64,000 nt of DNA, taken from NCBI RefSeq assembly GCF_900142195.1, contig NZ_FRAB01000004.1:186001-250000 (forward strand), in the 5' to 3' direction. Shown here in pieces: positions 8,790 through 17,025 of the stretch; the stretch's first letter is position 1; each line of letters opens with the position of its first letter. The translations under genes were made by a program, and so were the position numbers. The DNA is from Paraburkholderia terricola (GTDB lineage Bacteria; Pseudomonadota; Gammaproteobacteria; Burkholderiales; Burkholderiaceae). The notes beneath the pieces were generated by a model. It made no database searches. It was not told where the DNA came from and worked only from the letters and a program-made list of their open reading frames with translations.

Positions 8790-9140
8790 ATGCGAATGTT
8801 TATCGCGGCGCTGCTCGGCGCGGCGGCATTGTTGCCGGCGCTCGTGCAAGCCGACACCCCACATCCTGACCCGTCCGACGCCTTCGCGTCGGTGCCGGCG
8901 CTCAGCACGCCGTCCGTCTTTGCGGACTATCGGGCCTACCGGGACGAACCTGCGCCCAGCTGGCAGGAACTCAATCGCGCGGTGATGAATTCATCGGCGA
9001 TGAAAGGGATGAACCACGGCGCGAAGCCGGCCGCCGGCGCCGGGGCCAGTTCCAACGAACGCGGCAACGACGGCGAACACAAAGAACACAAACCACCCAG
9101 CGAACACGAACACAGCACCCACGAGGGACCGGCCAAATGA
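8790..9140 (+). CDS. Small periplasmic protein of the copper locus, His/Met-containing
   Basis: 116 residues. A signal peptide (MRMFIAALLGAAALLPALVQA) is followed by a 40-residue conserved-looking segment PSVFADYRAYRDEPAPSWQELNRAVM and a low-complexity charged tail with MKGMNHG and several His (EHKEHKPPSEHEHSTHEG). The stop overlaps the start of the TolC-type gene (ATGA at 9137), so the two are translationally coupled. It may be a periplasmic metal buffer or an adaptor to the outer-membrane channel; this is inference from position and composition. No named domain is recognised. Confidence 0.8.
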   Translation: MRMFIAALLGAAALLPALVQADTPHPDPSDAFASVPALSTPSVFADYRAYRDEPAPSWQELNRAVMNSSAMKGMNHGAKPAAGAGASSNERGNDGEHKEHKPPSEHEHSTHEGPAK

Positions 9141-10588
9141 GCTCGCCACTTTTTTCGGGCGGCCGCATCGCGGCGCTCGCCGTTGCGCTGACCTTGCTTG
9201 CCGGCTGCACGACATTTTCGAAAGACGGCGGCTTCAATACCGTATCGACGACCGCCTCCGAACGTCTTGCGAAAGACGCGGTGCTGGTGAAAACCGACGA
9301 GGACCGGGACGCCGTCGCGAAGCGAACCCAGGAACTGCTGGCCAAGCCCTTGAGCATGGACGACGCGGTCCAGATCGCGTTGCTGAACAACCGCGGCTTG
9401 CAAGCCTCCTACGCGGAGCTCGGCATTTCGGAGGCTGATCTCGTGCAGGCCGGACGTCTGCCGAATCCCGGTTTCAGCTTCAGCCGCACGCACGGCGGCA
9501 ACGAACTGAGCATCAGCCGCACGTTCACGCTCGGCGTGCTGGGCGTCCTGACGCTGCCGCTCGCGACGAAGATCGAGAGCCGCCGCTTCGAACAGACGAA
9601 GCTGCTCGCCGCGGACGCGATGCTCAAGGTGGCCGCCGACGCGCGACGAGCCTACATCGGCGCGGTGGCCGCCGAGCAGGCCGCGGCCTATGCCGCGCAG
9701 GTGAAGGATTCGGCGGAGGCCGGCGCCGAGCTGGCGTTGCGGATGCAACAGGCGGGCAACTTCAGCAGGCTCGACTACGCTCGCGAGCAGGCCTTCTATG
9801 CGGACGCCGTCGCGCAACTGGCGAAAACGCGGCAGCAGTCGGTGTCCGCGCGCGAAAAGCTCACGCGCACGATGGGTCTGTGGGGTCCCGGCACGCAGTA
9901 CGCGCTGCCCGAGCGCCTGCCCGATCTGCCGAAAGCGCGCCCCGAGTTGAACGACCTGGAAAGCTTTGCGATGCAAAACCGGCTGGACATCCAGGCGGCG
10001 AAGCTGCAAACGCAGAGCGTCGCGTCCTCGCTGGGCTTGAGCAAGGCGACGCGCTTCATCAATGCGCTGGACGTCGGGTATCAGAACAACTTCACGACTT
10101 CCGACGGCCGCGAGCAAGGCTACGAGATCAGCGTCGAGATTCCTCTTTTCGACTGGGGCAGCTCCAAGGTGGCGCGGGCCGAGGCGATTTACATGCAGTC
10201 GGCCAATCGCGTCGCCGAAACTGCGATCAACGCACGCTCGGAGGTCCGCGAATCGTATTCGGCCTACGTGACCGATTACGACGTGGCCAAGCACTATCGC
10301 GACGAGGTCGTGCCGATCCGCAAAACCATTTCCGATGAACTGATGCTTCGCTACAACGGCATGCTCGCGAGCGTGTTCGAACTGCTCGCCGATTCGCGTG
10401 ACCAGGTCGGCGCGGTGAACAGCTATATCGATGCGCTGAAGGACTACTGGCTCGCGGAAACCGACTTGCAGCAGGCGGTCGGCGGCCGTTTGCCGCCGCT
10501 CGCGGTGGCTTCGGCGCAATCAGAACAAGCCGCGCCAGCGGCGCCGGCGGCGCAACCCGCGTCGTCCACACATTCCGAAGGTAAATGA
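9137..10588 (+). CDS. TolC-family outer-membrane efflux protein (CusC/CzcC-like)
   Basis: 483-residue outer-membrane channel of a tripartite-efflux type. A lipoprotein signal ends LTLLAGC (Cys22), followed by two TolC repeats: alpha-helical coiled segments around LSMDDAVQIALLNNRGLQASYAELG and SFAMQNRLDIQAAKLQ. The C-terminal tail is Ala/Pro-rich. Unlike a full Cus or Czc operon, no periplasmic adaptor or RND pump gene is present here, so the channel either serves another pump or exports with the multicopper oxidase system. It is followed at one base by the multicopper oxidase gene. Confidence 0.9.
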   Translation: MSSPLFSGGRIAALAVALTLLAGCTTFSKDGGFNTVSTTASERLAKDAVLVKTDEDRDAVAKRTQELLAKPLSMDDAVQIALLNNRGLQASYAELGISEADLVQAGRLPNPGFSFSRTHGGNELSISRTFTLGVLGVLTLPLATKIESRRFEQTKLLAADAMLKVAADARRAYIGAVAAEQAAAYAAQVKDSAEAGAELALRMQQAGNFSRLDYAREQAFYADAVAQLAKTRQQSVSAREKLTRTMGLWGPGTQYALPERLPDLPKARPELNDLESFAMQNRLDIQAAKLQTQSVASSLGLSKATRFINALDVGYQNNFTTSDGREQGYEISVEIPLFDWGSSKVARAEAIYMQSANRVAETAINARSEVRESYSAYVTDYDVAKHYRDEVVPIRKTISDELMLRYNGMLASVFELLADSRDQVGAVNSYIDALKDYWLAETDLQQAVGGRLPPLAVASAQSEQAAPAAPAAQPASSTHSEGK

Positions 10589-10589
10589 C

Positions 10590-11885
10590 ATGCTGTCACG
10601 TCGAAATTTTCTTGGCGGCTCGGGGGCCGCGCTGTTGGGCGCGGCGCTCGTCAGCAAGGCCGGCGCGGCCTCGCTGCCCGAAGCGCCCATCATGAGCAAA
10701 GCCACCACGCAGCCGCCGCTCGCGCCGCCGAATGGCCGTCCGTACACGCCGGTGGCCACGCTGAACGGCTGGTCGTTGCCGTGGCGCATGAAGAACGGCT
10801 GGAAGGAGTTCCATCTGATCGCGGAGCCGGTGGTGCGCGAAATGGCGCCGGGCATGAAGGCGAACCTCTGGGGCTACAACGGCCAGGCGCCGGGCCCCAC
10901 CATCGAGGCGGTGGAAGGCGACAAGGTTCGCATCTTCGTGACCAACAAGCTGCCGGAGCACACCACGGTTCACTGGCACGGGATGCTGCTGCCCTCGGGC
11001 ATGGATGGCGTCGGCGGCCTCACGCAGCCGCATATTCCGCCGGGCAAGACGTTCGTCTACGAGTTCCAGCTGGAGAAGCACGGCACCTTCATGTACCACC
11101 CGCATGCCGACGAGATGGTGCAGATGGCGATGGGGATGATGGGCACCTTCATCGTCCATCCGAAAGACCCCGGCGTCATGCAGGTGGACCGCGACTTCGT
11201 GTTCATCATGTCCGCGTACGACATCGATCCGGGCAGCTTCACGCCGCGCGTGAACGAGATGACCGACTTCAACATGTGGACCTGGAATTCGCGGGTCTTT
11301 CCGGGCATCGACCCGTTGCCGGTGCGTGCGGGAGACCGCGTGCGCATCCGCTTCGGCAATCTGACGATGACCAATCACCCGATCCACCTGCACGGCTATC
11401 ACTTCGAGGTCGCGGGCACGGACGGCGGCTGGATTCCGCCTGCCGCGCGCTGGCCGGAGGTCACGGCCGACGTCGCGGTCGGCCAGATGCGCGCCATCGA
11501 ATTCACGGCCAACCGTCCCGGCGACTGGGCGTTTCACTGCCACAAGTCGCATCACACGATGAATGCGATGGGCCATCAGGTGCCGAACCTGATCGGCGTG
11601 CCGCAAAAGGATCTCGCCAAACGCATCAACAAGCTCGTGCCGGACTACATGGCAATGGGCAGCACGGGCGGCGCGATGGGCGAGATGGAAATGCCGCTGC
11701 CCGACAACACGCTGCCGATGATGACCGGCACCGGCCCGTTCGGTCCGCTGGAAATGGGCGGCATGTTCACGGTCGTGAAGGTTCGCGAGGGACTGGGGCG
11801 CAAGGATTATCGCGACCCCGGCTGGTATCGGCACCCGAAGGGAACGGTTGCTTACGAATACACCGGCGAGTTGCCGGATAGCTGA
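10590..11885 (+). CDS. Periplasmic multicopper oxidase
   Basis: 431-residue copper enzyme that probably oxidises Cu(I) to the less toxic Cu(II), as CopA/CueO-type proteins do. The twin-arginine signal (MLSRRNFLGGSG) indicates folded export by Tat. All four copper motifs are present: TVHWHG, YHPHADE, HPIHLHGYHF and HCHKSHHTMNAM, the last matching HCHxxxHxxxxM with an axial Met. There is a Met-rich C-terminal region (MGSTGGAMGEMEMPLP, MMTGTG, MGGMF) typical of copper-handling members. Position between the TolC-type gene and a CusF-like gene supports copper detoxification. Confidence 0.94.
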   Translation: MLSRRNFLGGSGAALLGAALVSKAGAASLPEAPIMSKATTQPPLAPPNGRPYTPVATLNGWSLPWRMKNGWKEFHLIAEPVVREMAPGMKANLWGYNGQAPGPTIEAVEGDKVRIFVTNKLPEHTTVHWHGMLLPSGMDGVGGLTQPHIPPGKTFVYEFQLEKHGTFMYHPHADEMVQMAMGMMGTFIVHPKDPGVMQVDRDFVFIMSAYDIDPGSFTPRVNEMTDFNMWTWNSRVFPGIDPLPVRAGDRVRIRFGNLTMTNHPIHLHGYHFEVAGTDGGWIPPAARWPEVTADVAVGQMRAIEFTANRPGDWAFHCHKSHHTMNAMGHQVPNLIGVPQKDLAKRINKLVPDYMAMGSTGGAMGEMEMPLPDNTLPMMTGTGPFGPLEMGGMFTVVKVREGLGRKDYRDPGWYRHPKGTVAYEYTGELPDS

Positions 11886-11949
11886 TTTTTTGTGTCGCCG
11901 GACCGGGCGGTCCGGCTCAACTTTTCATTTCAACGCAGGAGAAAGAGTG

Positions 11950-12300
11950 ATGAAGAACGTATTGGCATCGATTGCGCTTGGCTGCGCATTGGCCGTTTCC
12001 GCATCGGCCTATGCGGCCGGCGACATGGGCAACATGGACATGGGCGGCAGCGCCGCGAAGCAGGGCGGCGACGCGAAAGCGGGGATGTCGCACGGAGAGG
12101 TCAAGAAGGTCGACACGTCGGCCGGCAAGCTGACCATCAAACATGGCCCGCTGGACAATCTGGGCATGGACGCGATGACGATGGTGTTCAAGGTCAAGGA
12201 CCCCGCCATGATTTCGCAGGTCAAGCCCGGCGACAAAATCGACTTCGTGGCTGAGGAAGTCGACGGCGCGCTGACGGTGGCGAAGCTGCAAAAGAAGTAA
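11950..12300 (+). CDS. CusF-like periplasmic copper-binding protein
   Basis: 116 residues. The signal peptide ends ASAYAAG; a Met/Gly-rich stretch MGNMDMGG follows, then a CusF-type OB-fold domain. Key features are GEVKKVDTSAGKLTIKHGPLDNLGM and the MTMVFKVKDP strand: the His and two Met residues match the CusF Cu(I)/Ag(I) site pattern. The final part PGDKIDFVAEEVDGALTVAKLQK is also standard. It probably buffers periplasmic copper and hands it to an efflux channel. The start is at ATG 11950 with GGAG a few bases upstream. Confidence 0.92.
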   Translation: MKNVLASIALGCALAVSASAYAAGDMGNMDMGGSAAKQGGDAKAGMSHGEVKKVDTSAGKLTIKHGPLDNLGMDAMTMVFKVKDPAMISQVKPGDKIDFVAEEVDGALTVAKLQKK

Positions 12301-12351
12301 GGATTCGCAGGGTGCCCCGTCACAGGGGCTACGCCTATTTCGATCATCAGG

Positions 12352-12738
12352 ATGCACAAGAACATGAACATATTCACTCGCAAACAACTACTCGGACTGG
12401 CCACGGCGACCGCCGTCGCGTTCGTGCCCACGGCGGCGTTCGCGCACGGCAAGCTGGAGAGCGCCGTGCCCGCGTCCGGCAGCACCGTCGATGCGGCGCC
12501 CGACGCGCTGCGGCTCACCTTCAACGAAGACCTGGAGGCCACCTTCAGCACGGTGAAGGTGTCGGACGCGAAGGGCGCGACCGTGAGCAAGGAGAAGGCC
12601 AAGGTCGACGCGGCGAATCCGCGGATGCTGACCGTTGCGCTGCCGAAGCTCGCGTCCGGCACTTACTCCGTGCAGTGGGCGGTCATGACGCAAGACGCCC
12701 ACAAGACCAAGGGCACGTACGCGTTTCAGGTGAAGTGA
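12352..12738 (+). CDS. copC: Copper resistance protein CopC
   Basis: 128-residue periplasmic beta-sandwich copper carrier. The signal peptide (about residues 1-28) ends at AFAHG, which leaves His as the mature N-terminus, a copper ligand in this family. The Cu(II)-site Asp/His pair is in MTQDAHKTKGTYAFQV. The body RLTFNEDLEATFSTVKVSDAKG is a family hallmark. The gene overlaps copD by one base (TGATG), so the pair is coupled. MNIFTRKQ at 12364 is an alternative start. Confidence 0.94.
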   Translation: MHKNMNIFTRKQLLGLATATAVAFVPTAAFAHGKLESAVPASGSTVDAAPDALRLTFNEDLEATFSTVKVSDAKGATVSKEKAKVDAANPRMLTVALPKLASGTYSVQWAVMTQDAHKTKGTYAFQVK

Positions 12739-13679
12739 TGAACGACGGTCTCCTCGGCGTCCTGCGGCTCGCGTTCGTTGCGTTGCAAAACCTCGGCTTT
12801 GCGGTTGTCGTCGGCGTGATGCTCAGCGACCGATGGCTCGCGCGCAGCACGTCCACGTGGCAGGTGGGCGTGAGCCGGCGGCTCGTCGGCGCATTGCGTA
12901 TCGCGTCTGTCAGCACACTGCTGTCCAGTACGTTTGCCTTCTGGATTCATTGCGCGTTGATGAGCGAGTCCACGCTTGTCGAAGCCTGGCCCGCGGTGCG
13001 CTCGATGCTCGTCGAGACCGGGTTCGGTCACGCATGGTTCGCCGGGGCCGTGCTCATGTCATGCGTGGTGGTTCTTTCGTTTATGCAGACCGGCAAGTCG
13101 ATCCGCTTCGTGCCGGCAATCTGGCTGGCGCTGGCGGGCGTCGCGCTGGCCCGCAGCAACGGCGGACATCCTGTGGATGCCGGCGCCTTCAGTCTGCCGG
13201 TATGGGCGGACTGGATCCACCTGCTTGCGATCAGTGCGTGGGTCGGGCTCGTGCTGGTGACCACGTATATCGTCGCGCCACGTTTCTTTAACGCGCCGGG
13301 CAGCGAGCGCGTGAATAGCGCCGCGTATATCCAGTCCCTGTCGGATGCCGCGACGCTTGCGCTGGTTGTTCTGTTTATCACGGGCGCCTATAACGGCTGG
13401 CGCGGCGTCCGGTCGCCGGAGGGACTGCTCGAGTCCGGCTATGGGCAGATGCTCATGCTGAAACTCGCGCTGGTGTTCGTGGCGGCCGCCCTCGGCGGGC
13501 ACAATCGTTTCTTCGAGATGCCGACACTGCTCGCGTCGCTGAAGAATGTCTCGTCCGCCTTGCCGGTGAAGCCTTTGAAACGCTTCGCCGCGGTGCTGCA
13601 TGTCGAGTCGGTGGTGTTGGCCGGTGTGCTGGTCGTGGCTGCGGTGCTGGTTTCGAGTCCGCTGCCCGGCGCGTCGTAG
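12738..13679 (+). CDS. copD: Copper resistance protein CopD (inner membrane)
   Basis: 313-residue multi-pass membrane protein, partner of CopC in moving copper across the inner membrane. About eight hydrophobic segments can be seen (for example VALQNLGFAVVVGVML, LVVLFITGAYNG). Conserved His-bearing motifs include NGGHPVDAGAF, WADWIHLLAISAWVGLVL and LGGHNRFFEMPTLL. It is the last gene of the right-pointing copper operon; a terminator lies about 110 bases beyond its stop. Confidence 0.93.
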   Translation: MNDGLLGVLRLAFVALQNLGFAVVVGVMLSDRWLARSTSTWQVGVSRRLVGALRIASVSTLLSSTFAFWIHCALMSESTLVEAWPAVRSMLVETGFGHAWFAGAVLMSCVVVLSFMQTGKSIRFVPAIWLALAGVALARSNGGHPVDAGAFSLPVWADWIHLLAISAWVGLVLVTTYIVAPRFFNAPGSERVNSAAYIQSLSDAATLALVVLFITGAYNGWRGVRSPEGLLESGYGQMLMLKLALVFVAAALGGHNRFFEMPTLLASLKNVSSALPVKPLKRFAAVLHVESVVLAGVLVVAAVLVSSPLPGAS

Positions 13680-14014
13680 TTCGTTTCAACGCGTTTTTTG
13701 TTTCACGTCCACGCAGATGGTCATCGCCGCCGGGTCGATGAAGGCCGCATGTATTCCTTGATCGGCCCGAGGTACGGCCATCTTTTACGGGACCCGAGGG
13801 CATGATCTCGGGTCCTTTTTTTTGCGCCGCGCACGACGGGCTCGGTGCTATCGGCCGATCGACATCGACTGACGTTGGCGCGGCGAACGCCTTGTTGTTC
13901 GGATGACCAAATAGTCATTTCGCCGTCACCGGTCGTTCAGACGCCGCACTCCAGAATGGAACCTGTTCGGAATCAACTCTTACCGGTTCCGCGTCGTTCA
14001 GGAGAAAAGTAACC
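13680..14014 (+). other. Gene-free region between copD and the DUF4148 gene
   Basis: 335 bases with no supportable gene. It contains the intrinsic terminator at 13790-13823 and, after it, the presumed promoter region of the DUF4148 gene, in which I cannot identify a convincing -35/-10 pair. AGGAG sits eight to twelve bases before the ATG at 14015. Confidence 0.6.
13790..13823 (+). terminator. Rho-independent terminator after copD
   Basis: Perfect 9-base stem GGACCCGAG / CTCGGGTCC with an 8-base loop followed by eight T. It ends the copper operon. Confidence 0.93.
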
Positions 14015-14362
14015 ATGTCGTCCAAATCCATCTCTATCGTTGCCGCGCTGATTGCCGCAACGCTCGCCACGTCCGCGTTCGCTGATGCCGACCACGACTA
14101 CCCTAAAGCCTCGGTTTCGACCGCGTTGCCGCCGGCGAGCAGCGCGAGCCCGTCGTCATCGAATGTGACGACCGCGATCACTCCGGTTGCCCAGGCGCCG
14201 CGAGGAAAGACCCGGGATGAGGTCTTGCAGGAACTGATTCAAGCGCGGCGCGCGGGGTTGATCCCGTCCGGTGGCGCCGACTATCCGCCGAGCGAAGCAA
14301 CGATTGCGCGCAATCTGGCGCGACTGGAAGCGGCGCCTCAGAAGTGGGCCACTCAGCCGTAA
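14015..14362 (+). CDS. DUF4148 domain secreted protein
   Basis: 115-residue exported protein. The signal peptide (MSSKSISIVAALIAATLATSAFA) is followed by a Ser/Ala/Pro-rich linker. The DUF4148 signature then reads TRDEVLQELIQARRAGLIPSGGADYPPSEATIARN at about residues 67-101. DUF4148 proteins are abundant and multi-copy in Burkholderia and Paraburkholderia; no function is established to my knowledge. It stands alone with its own upstream gap. Confidence 0.9.
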   Translation: MSSKSISIVAALIAATLATSAFADADHDYPKASVSTALPPASSASPSSSNVTTAITPVAQAPRGKTRDEVLQELIQARRAGLIPSGGADYPPSEATIARNLARLEAAPQKWATQP

Positions 14363-14567
14363 GGCCATTCGCGCGATACAGTCGCCGCGCAACGGGATGA
14401 TCCCGGCGGCGCGGCACTGACAATTCGTTGAGCCAGGTCAAATTGCGCAGGCGGGGGCGATCGCAGCATGGAGGGTGCAAGCATCGGCCAACGCACGGCA
14501 TATCCAAACCGCATGCCCCACTGTTTGGTCTATCATCGAAATGCCGACAGAACACTGGAGAAACAGA

Positions 14568-15197
14568 ATGCGCAAGGTATGGCGGGTCCTGGCTGCGCTG
14601 CTTGCGCTAAGCCTCGCGGGTTGCGGCTACAACACGCTGCAAGTTCAGGATGAACAGATCAAGGCGAGCTGGTCGGAAGTCGTCAATCAGTACCAACGGC
14701 GTGCGGACCTGGTGCCGAATCTGGTGAACACGGTCAAGGGCTACGCGGCCCAGGAACGGGACGTGCTCATCCAGGTGACTGAAGCACGGGCTCGCGTCGG
14801 CTCGGTTCAGGCTACCGCCGAGGTGCTCAACAATCCCGAGGAATTCGCGAAGTTCCAGGCCGCCCAGGGCCAACTCACTTCATCGCTCTCGCGGCTACTG
14901 GTTGTCTCGGAGAACTATCCCCAATTGAAATCGGACGCGAATTTCCGCGATCTGCAAGCGCAACTGGAGGGCACGGAGAACCGCATCACCGTCGCCCGCA
15001 ACCGGTACATCCAGGCGGTCCAGGCCTATAACGTCACCATTCGGTCGTTCCCCTCCAATCTCACGGCGAAGGCGTTCGGCTATCAGGAGAAGCCGAACTT
15101 TTCGGTCGCCAACGAGCAGGAAATCGCCAGGCCGCCGCGGGTCGACTTCAGCGCCGCGCCGGGTAAGGCTCAGCCGGCGTCGGGAGCCGCCAATTGA
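14568..15197 (+). CDS. LemA family lipoprotein
   Basis: 209 residues. A lipoprotein signal MRKVWRVLAALLALSLAGCGYN has its lipobox Cys at residue 17. The LemA body follows (VNQYQRRADLVPNLVNTVKGYAAQERDVLIQVTEARARVG; YIQAVQAYNVTIRSFPSNL). LemA proteins are largely helical and usually sit next to TPM-domain genes, as here. The function is unknown; membrane-surface or envelope roles are suspected. Start chosen at the Met before the signal, with GGAG about ten bases upstream; MPTEHW at 14541 is an in-frame alternative. The stop overlaps the next gene. Confidence 0.9.
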   Translation: MRKVWRVLAALLALSLAGCGYNTLQVQDEQIKASWSEVVNQYQRRADLVPNLVNTVKGYAAQERDVLIQVTEARARVGSVQATAEVLNNPEEFAKFQAAQGQLTSSLSRLLVVSENYPQLKSDANFRDLQAQLEGTENRITVARNRYIQAVQAYNVTIRSFPSNLTAKAFGYQEKPNFSVANEQEIARPPRVDFSAAPGKAQPASGAAN

Positions 15198-16054
15198 ATG
15201 CGCTCAAAGCCCTCATGGCGTTGCTGATCGGCGTCGCGCTGTGGGGCGCCTCGGGGGCGATGGCCGAGGTCGCGGTGCCGCCCTTGACGGCACGCGTCAC
15301 CGACCAGACCGGCACGCTCACCCGCGAGCAGGCAGGCGCGCTCGAACAGACACTGCAGGCCTTCGAAAGCAGGAAGGGCACGCAGATCGCGGTGCTGATC
15401 GTGCCCACCACCGAACCGGAGACCATCGAGCAATATTCGATGCGCGTGGTCGAGCAATGGAAGCTCGGGCGCAAGAAGGTGGACGACGGCGCGTTGCTGA
15501 TCGTCGCGAAGAATGACCGCGCGCTGCGCATCGAGGTGGGTTATGGCCTCGAAGGCGCGCTCAACGACGCGGTCAGCAATCGGATCATCAATGAAATCAT
15601 CGTGCCGCGATTCCGCCAGGGCGACTTCTATGGCGGCATCAACGCGGGAGTCGATCAGATGATCCGGGTGGCCGACGGCGAGTCGTTGCCGCCCCCGCAA
15701 TCCCGCAACGCGGGTGAGCCGCCCAACATCTGGCGCTATGCGCCGGTTATCTTCATGGTGGCGATCGTGTTCGGCGGCGTGCTGCGCGCCATGTTCGGAC
15801 GCTTGCCCGGCGCCGCGGTCGCGGGCGTCGGCGTGGCGGTGATCACCTGGCTGTTGGCGGCCGGCCTTCTCGCGACGATCGCGGCCGGCGTGATCGCCTT
15901 CGTGTTGACGCTCACCAGCGGCGGGATCGGAAGCTACGTCGGCGCATACGGTCTCGGGCGTCGTGGCGGCGGGTCGGGGCGCGGCGGCCGCGGCGGCGGA
16001 TTCGGCGGCGGCGGCGGCGGTTTTGGCGGCGGTGGCGCGTCGGGCAGGTGGTGA
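15194..16054 (+). CDS. TPM-domain (YgcG-type) membrane protein with Gly-rich tail
   Basis: 286 residues beginning at TTG 15194 inside the LemA stop (TTGA), so it is coupled to lemA. A signal sequence (to about residue 25) leads into a TPM domain (VTDQTGTLTREQAGALEQTLQAFESRKGTQIAVLIV; ALRIEVGYGLEGALND). Hydrophobic segments follow (VIFMVAIVFGGVL, ITWLLAAGLLATI), and the protein ends in a Gly/Arg-rich tail (FGGGGGGFGGGG). This lemA-ygcG pairing is common. A photosystem-II-repair or phosphatase role is known only for distant TPM relatives and should not be carried over. Confidence 0.9.
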   Translation: MNALKALMALLIGVALWGASGAMAEVAVPPLTARVTDQTGTLTREQAGALEQTLQAFESRKGTQIAVLIVPTTEPETIEQYSMRVVEQWKLGRKKVDDGALLIVAKNDRALRIEVGYGLEGALNDAVSNRIINEIIVPRFRQGDFYGGINAGVDQMIRVADGESLPPPQSRNAGEPPNIWRYAPVIFMVAIVFGGVLRAMFGRLPGAAVAGVGVAVITWLLAAGLLATIAAGVIAFVLTLTSGGIGSYVGAYGLGRRGGGSGRGGRGGGFGGGGGGFGGGGASGRW

Positions 16055-16055
16055 G

Positions 16056-16553
16056 ATGAACATCCAGCGAATCCTCAAGCATCTCTTGACCACCCATGCG
16101 AAGGTCAACGCGGCGTTTTCTCGTGACACGCTGGCCGCGATCGAAGAGGCGATCAAGGCATGCGATGCGCAACACGCCGGCGAGGTCTGCTTCGCCATCG
16201 AAGGCGCGCTGCCGAGCCTCGCGCTCTTCAACGGGCAATCGGCGCGGGACCGTGCCGTGGAAGTGTTCTCGCAATTGCGCGTCTGGGATACCGAGCACAA
16301 CAACGGCGTGTTGATTTACGTGCTGCTTGCCGACCGCGACGTCGAGATCGTCGCCGATCGCGGCGTGCATGCGAAGGTCGGTGAAGTGCAATGGCAGGCG
16401 GTTTGCCACACGATGGAAGAGGCTTTCCGCCAGGGAGCCTACCGCGACGGAGCGATCGGCGGGATTCAGGCGATCGCGCAGCTTCTGAAGCAGCACTTTC
16501 CCGCGCAGCGCGACTTCATAAACGAATTGCCGGACACGCCCGCGATATTGTGA
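16056..16553 (+). CDS. Second TPM-domain protein
   Basis: 165-residue protein without signal peptide or clear membrane segment. It carries a second TPM domain: FSRDTLAAIEEAIKACDAQHAGEVCFAIEGALP, then AVEVFSQLRVWDTEHNNGVLIYVLLADRDVEIVADRGV. The motif DRDVEIVADRGVHAKVGEVQW is standard for the short cytosolic-type member that accompanies lemA/ygcG. One base separates it from the preceding stop. The three genes form one operon and probably act together at the membrane. Confidence 0.88.
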   Translation: MNIQRILKHLLTTHAKVNAAFSRDTLAAIEEAIKACDAQHAGEVCFAIEGALPSLALFNGQSARDRAVEVFSQLRVWDTEHNNGVLIYVLLADRDVEIVADRGVHAKVGEVQWQAVCHTMEEAFRQGAYRDGAIGGIQAIAQLLKQHFPAQRDFINELPDTPAIL

Positions 16554-16556
16554 TCG

Positions 16557-16586
16557 CGCTGCCGCTGCCGCTGCCGCTGTCGCTGT
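16557..16586. repeat. Five tandem copies of a 6-base unit
   Basis: CGCTGC x3 then CGCTGT x2, directly after the stop of the second TPM gene and before the convergent hypothetical gene. It is too short and imperfect to be called a functional element; slippage-prone filler is the simplest reading. Confidence 0.6.
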
Positions 16587-16637
16587 CCCTCGCGCGGTAA
16601 CGGTCGGCCGCCGGCGCGGGCAGCCCGAATCAGAAAA

Positions 16638-16970
16638 TCAGAACCGGTCGGCGCGCACGAGCGCAGCGAGCCTCGCTCGTTCCTGCGCCACGTCGGCCGT
16701 CTGCTGTTGCGGCCAGTCGAGCACCACGCCGTCGTCGAGCGATTCGCGCACCAGCGACGAATAATCCCATTTGTGCAGCTTCCCGGATTTCATTGCATCG
16801 GCGACGTCATGCCTGAGTGGCACAGGGAAGCTCGCGTAGGCCGCCGAGAGCGCCGCGTACTGACGCGCGTCGATTTCGGCGGATGAATGAAACAAGGCCC
16901 AGCTCACGACGGCGATGATCGCCATCAACGGCACTACGGTGTAACGCAGGATGAATTTGATAGGTGTCAT
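16638..16970 (-). CDS. Small single-pass membrane protein, function unknown
   Basis: 110 residues with one N-terminal membrane segment (FILRYTVVPLMAIIAVVSWALFH) and a soluble outside or inside part with no recognised domain (YAALSAAYASFPVPLRHDVADAMKSGKLHKWDYSSLVRESL). It is the last minus-strand gene of the hydrogenase-like operon, 55 bases beyond the NuoB-like gene. Start MTPIKF at 16970 is chosen because the membrane segment begins there. The region is convergent with the TPM operon. Operon membership is inferred from position only. Confidence 0.65.
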   Translation of the reverse strand: MTPIKFILRYTVVPLMAIIAVVSWALFHSSAEIDARQYAALSAAYASFPVPLRHDVADAMKSGKLHKWDYSSLVRESLDDGVVLDWPQQQTADVAQERARLAALVRADRF

Positions 16971-17025
16971 GCGGTGATGTGTTGCGAAGCTACTGGGAAA
17001 TGACGATGTCCGACGTGCGCCTCGA

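Noticed and set aside
8936..10519. Long open frame on the minus strand opposite the TolC-type gene
   Set aside because: It is antisense to an unmistakable TolC-family gene, is Arg/His-rich and has no signature. It is a high-GC shadow frame.
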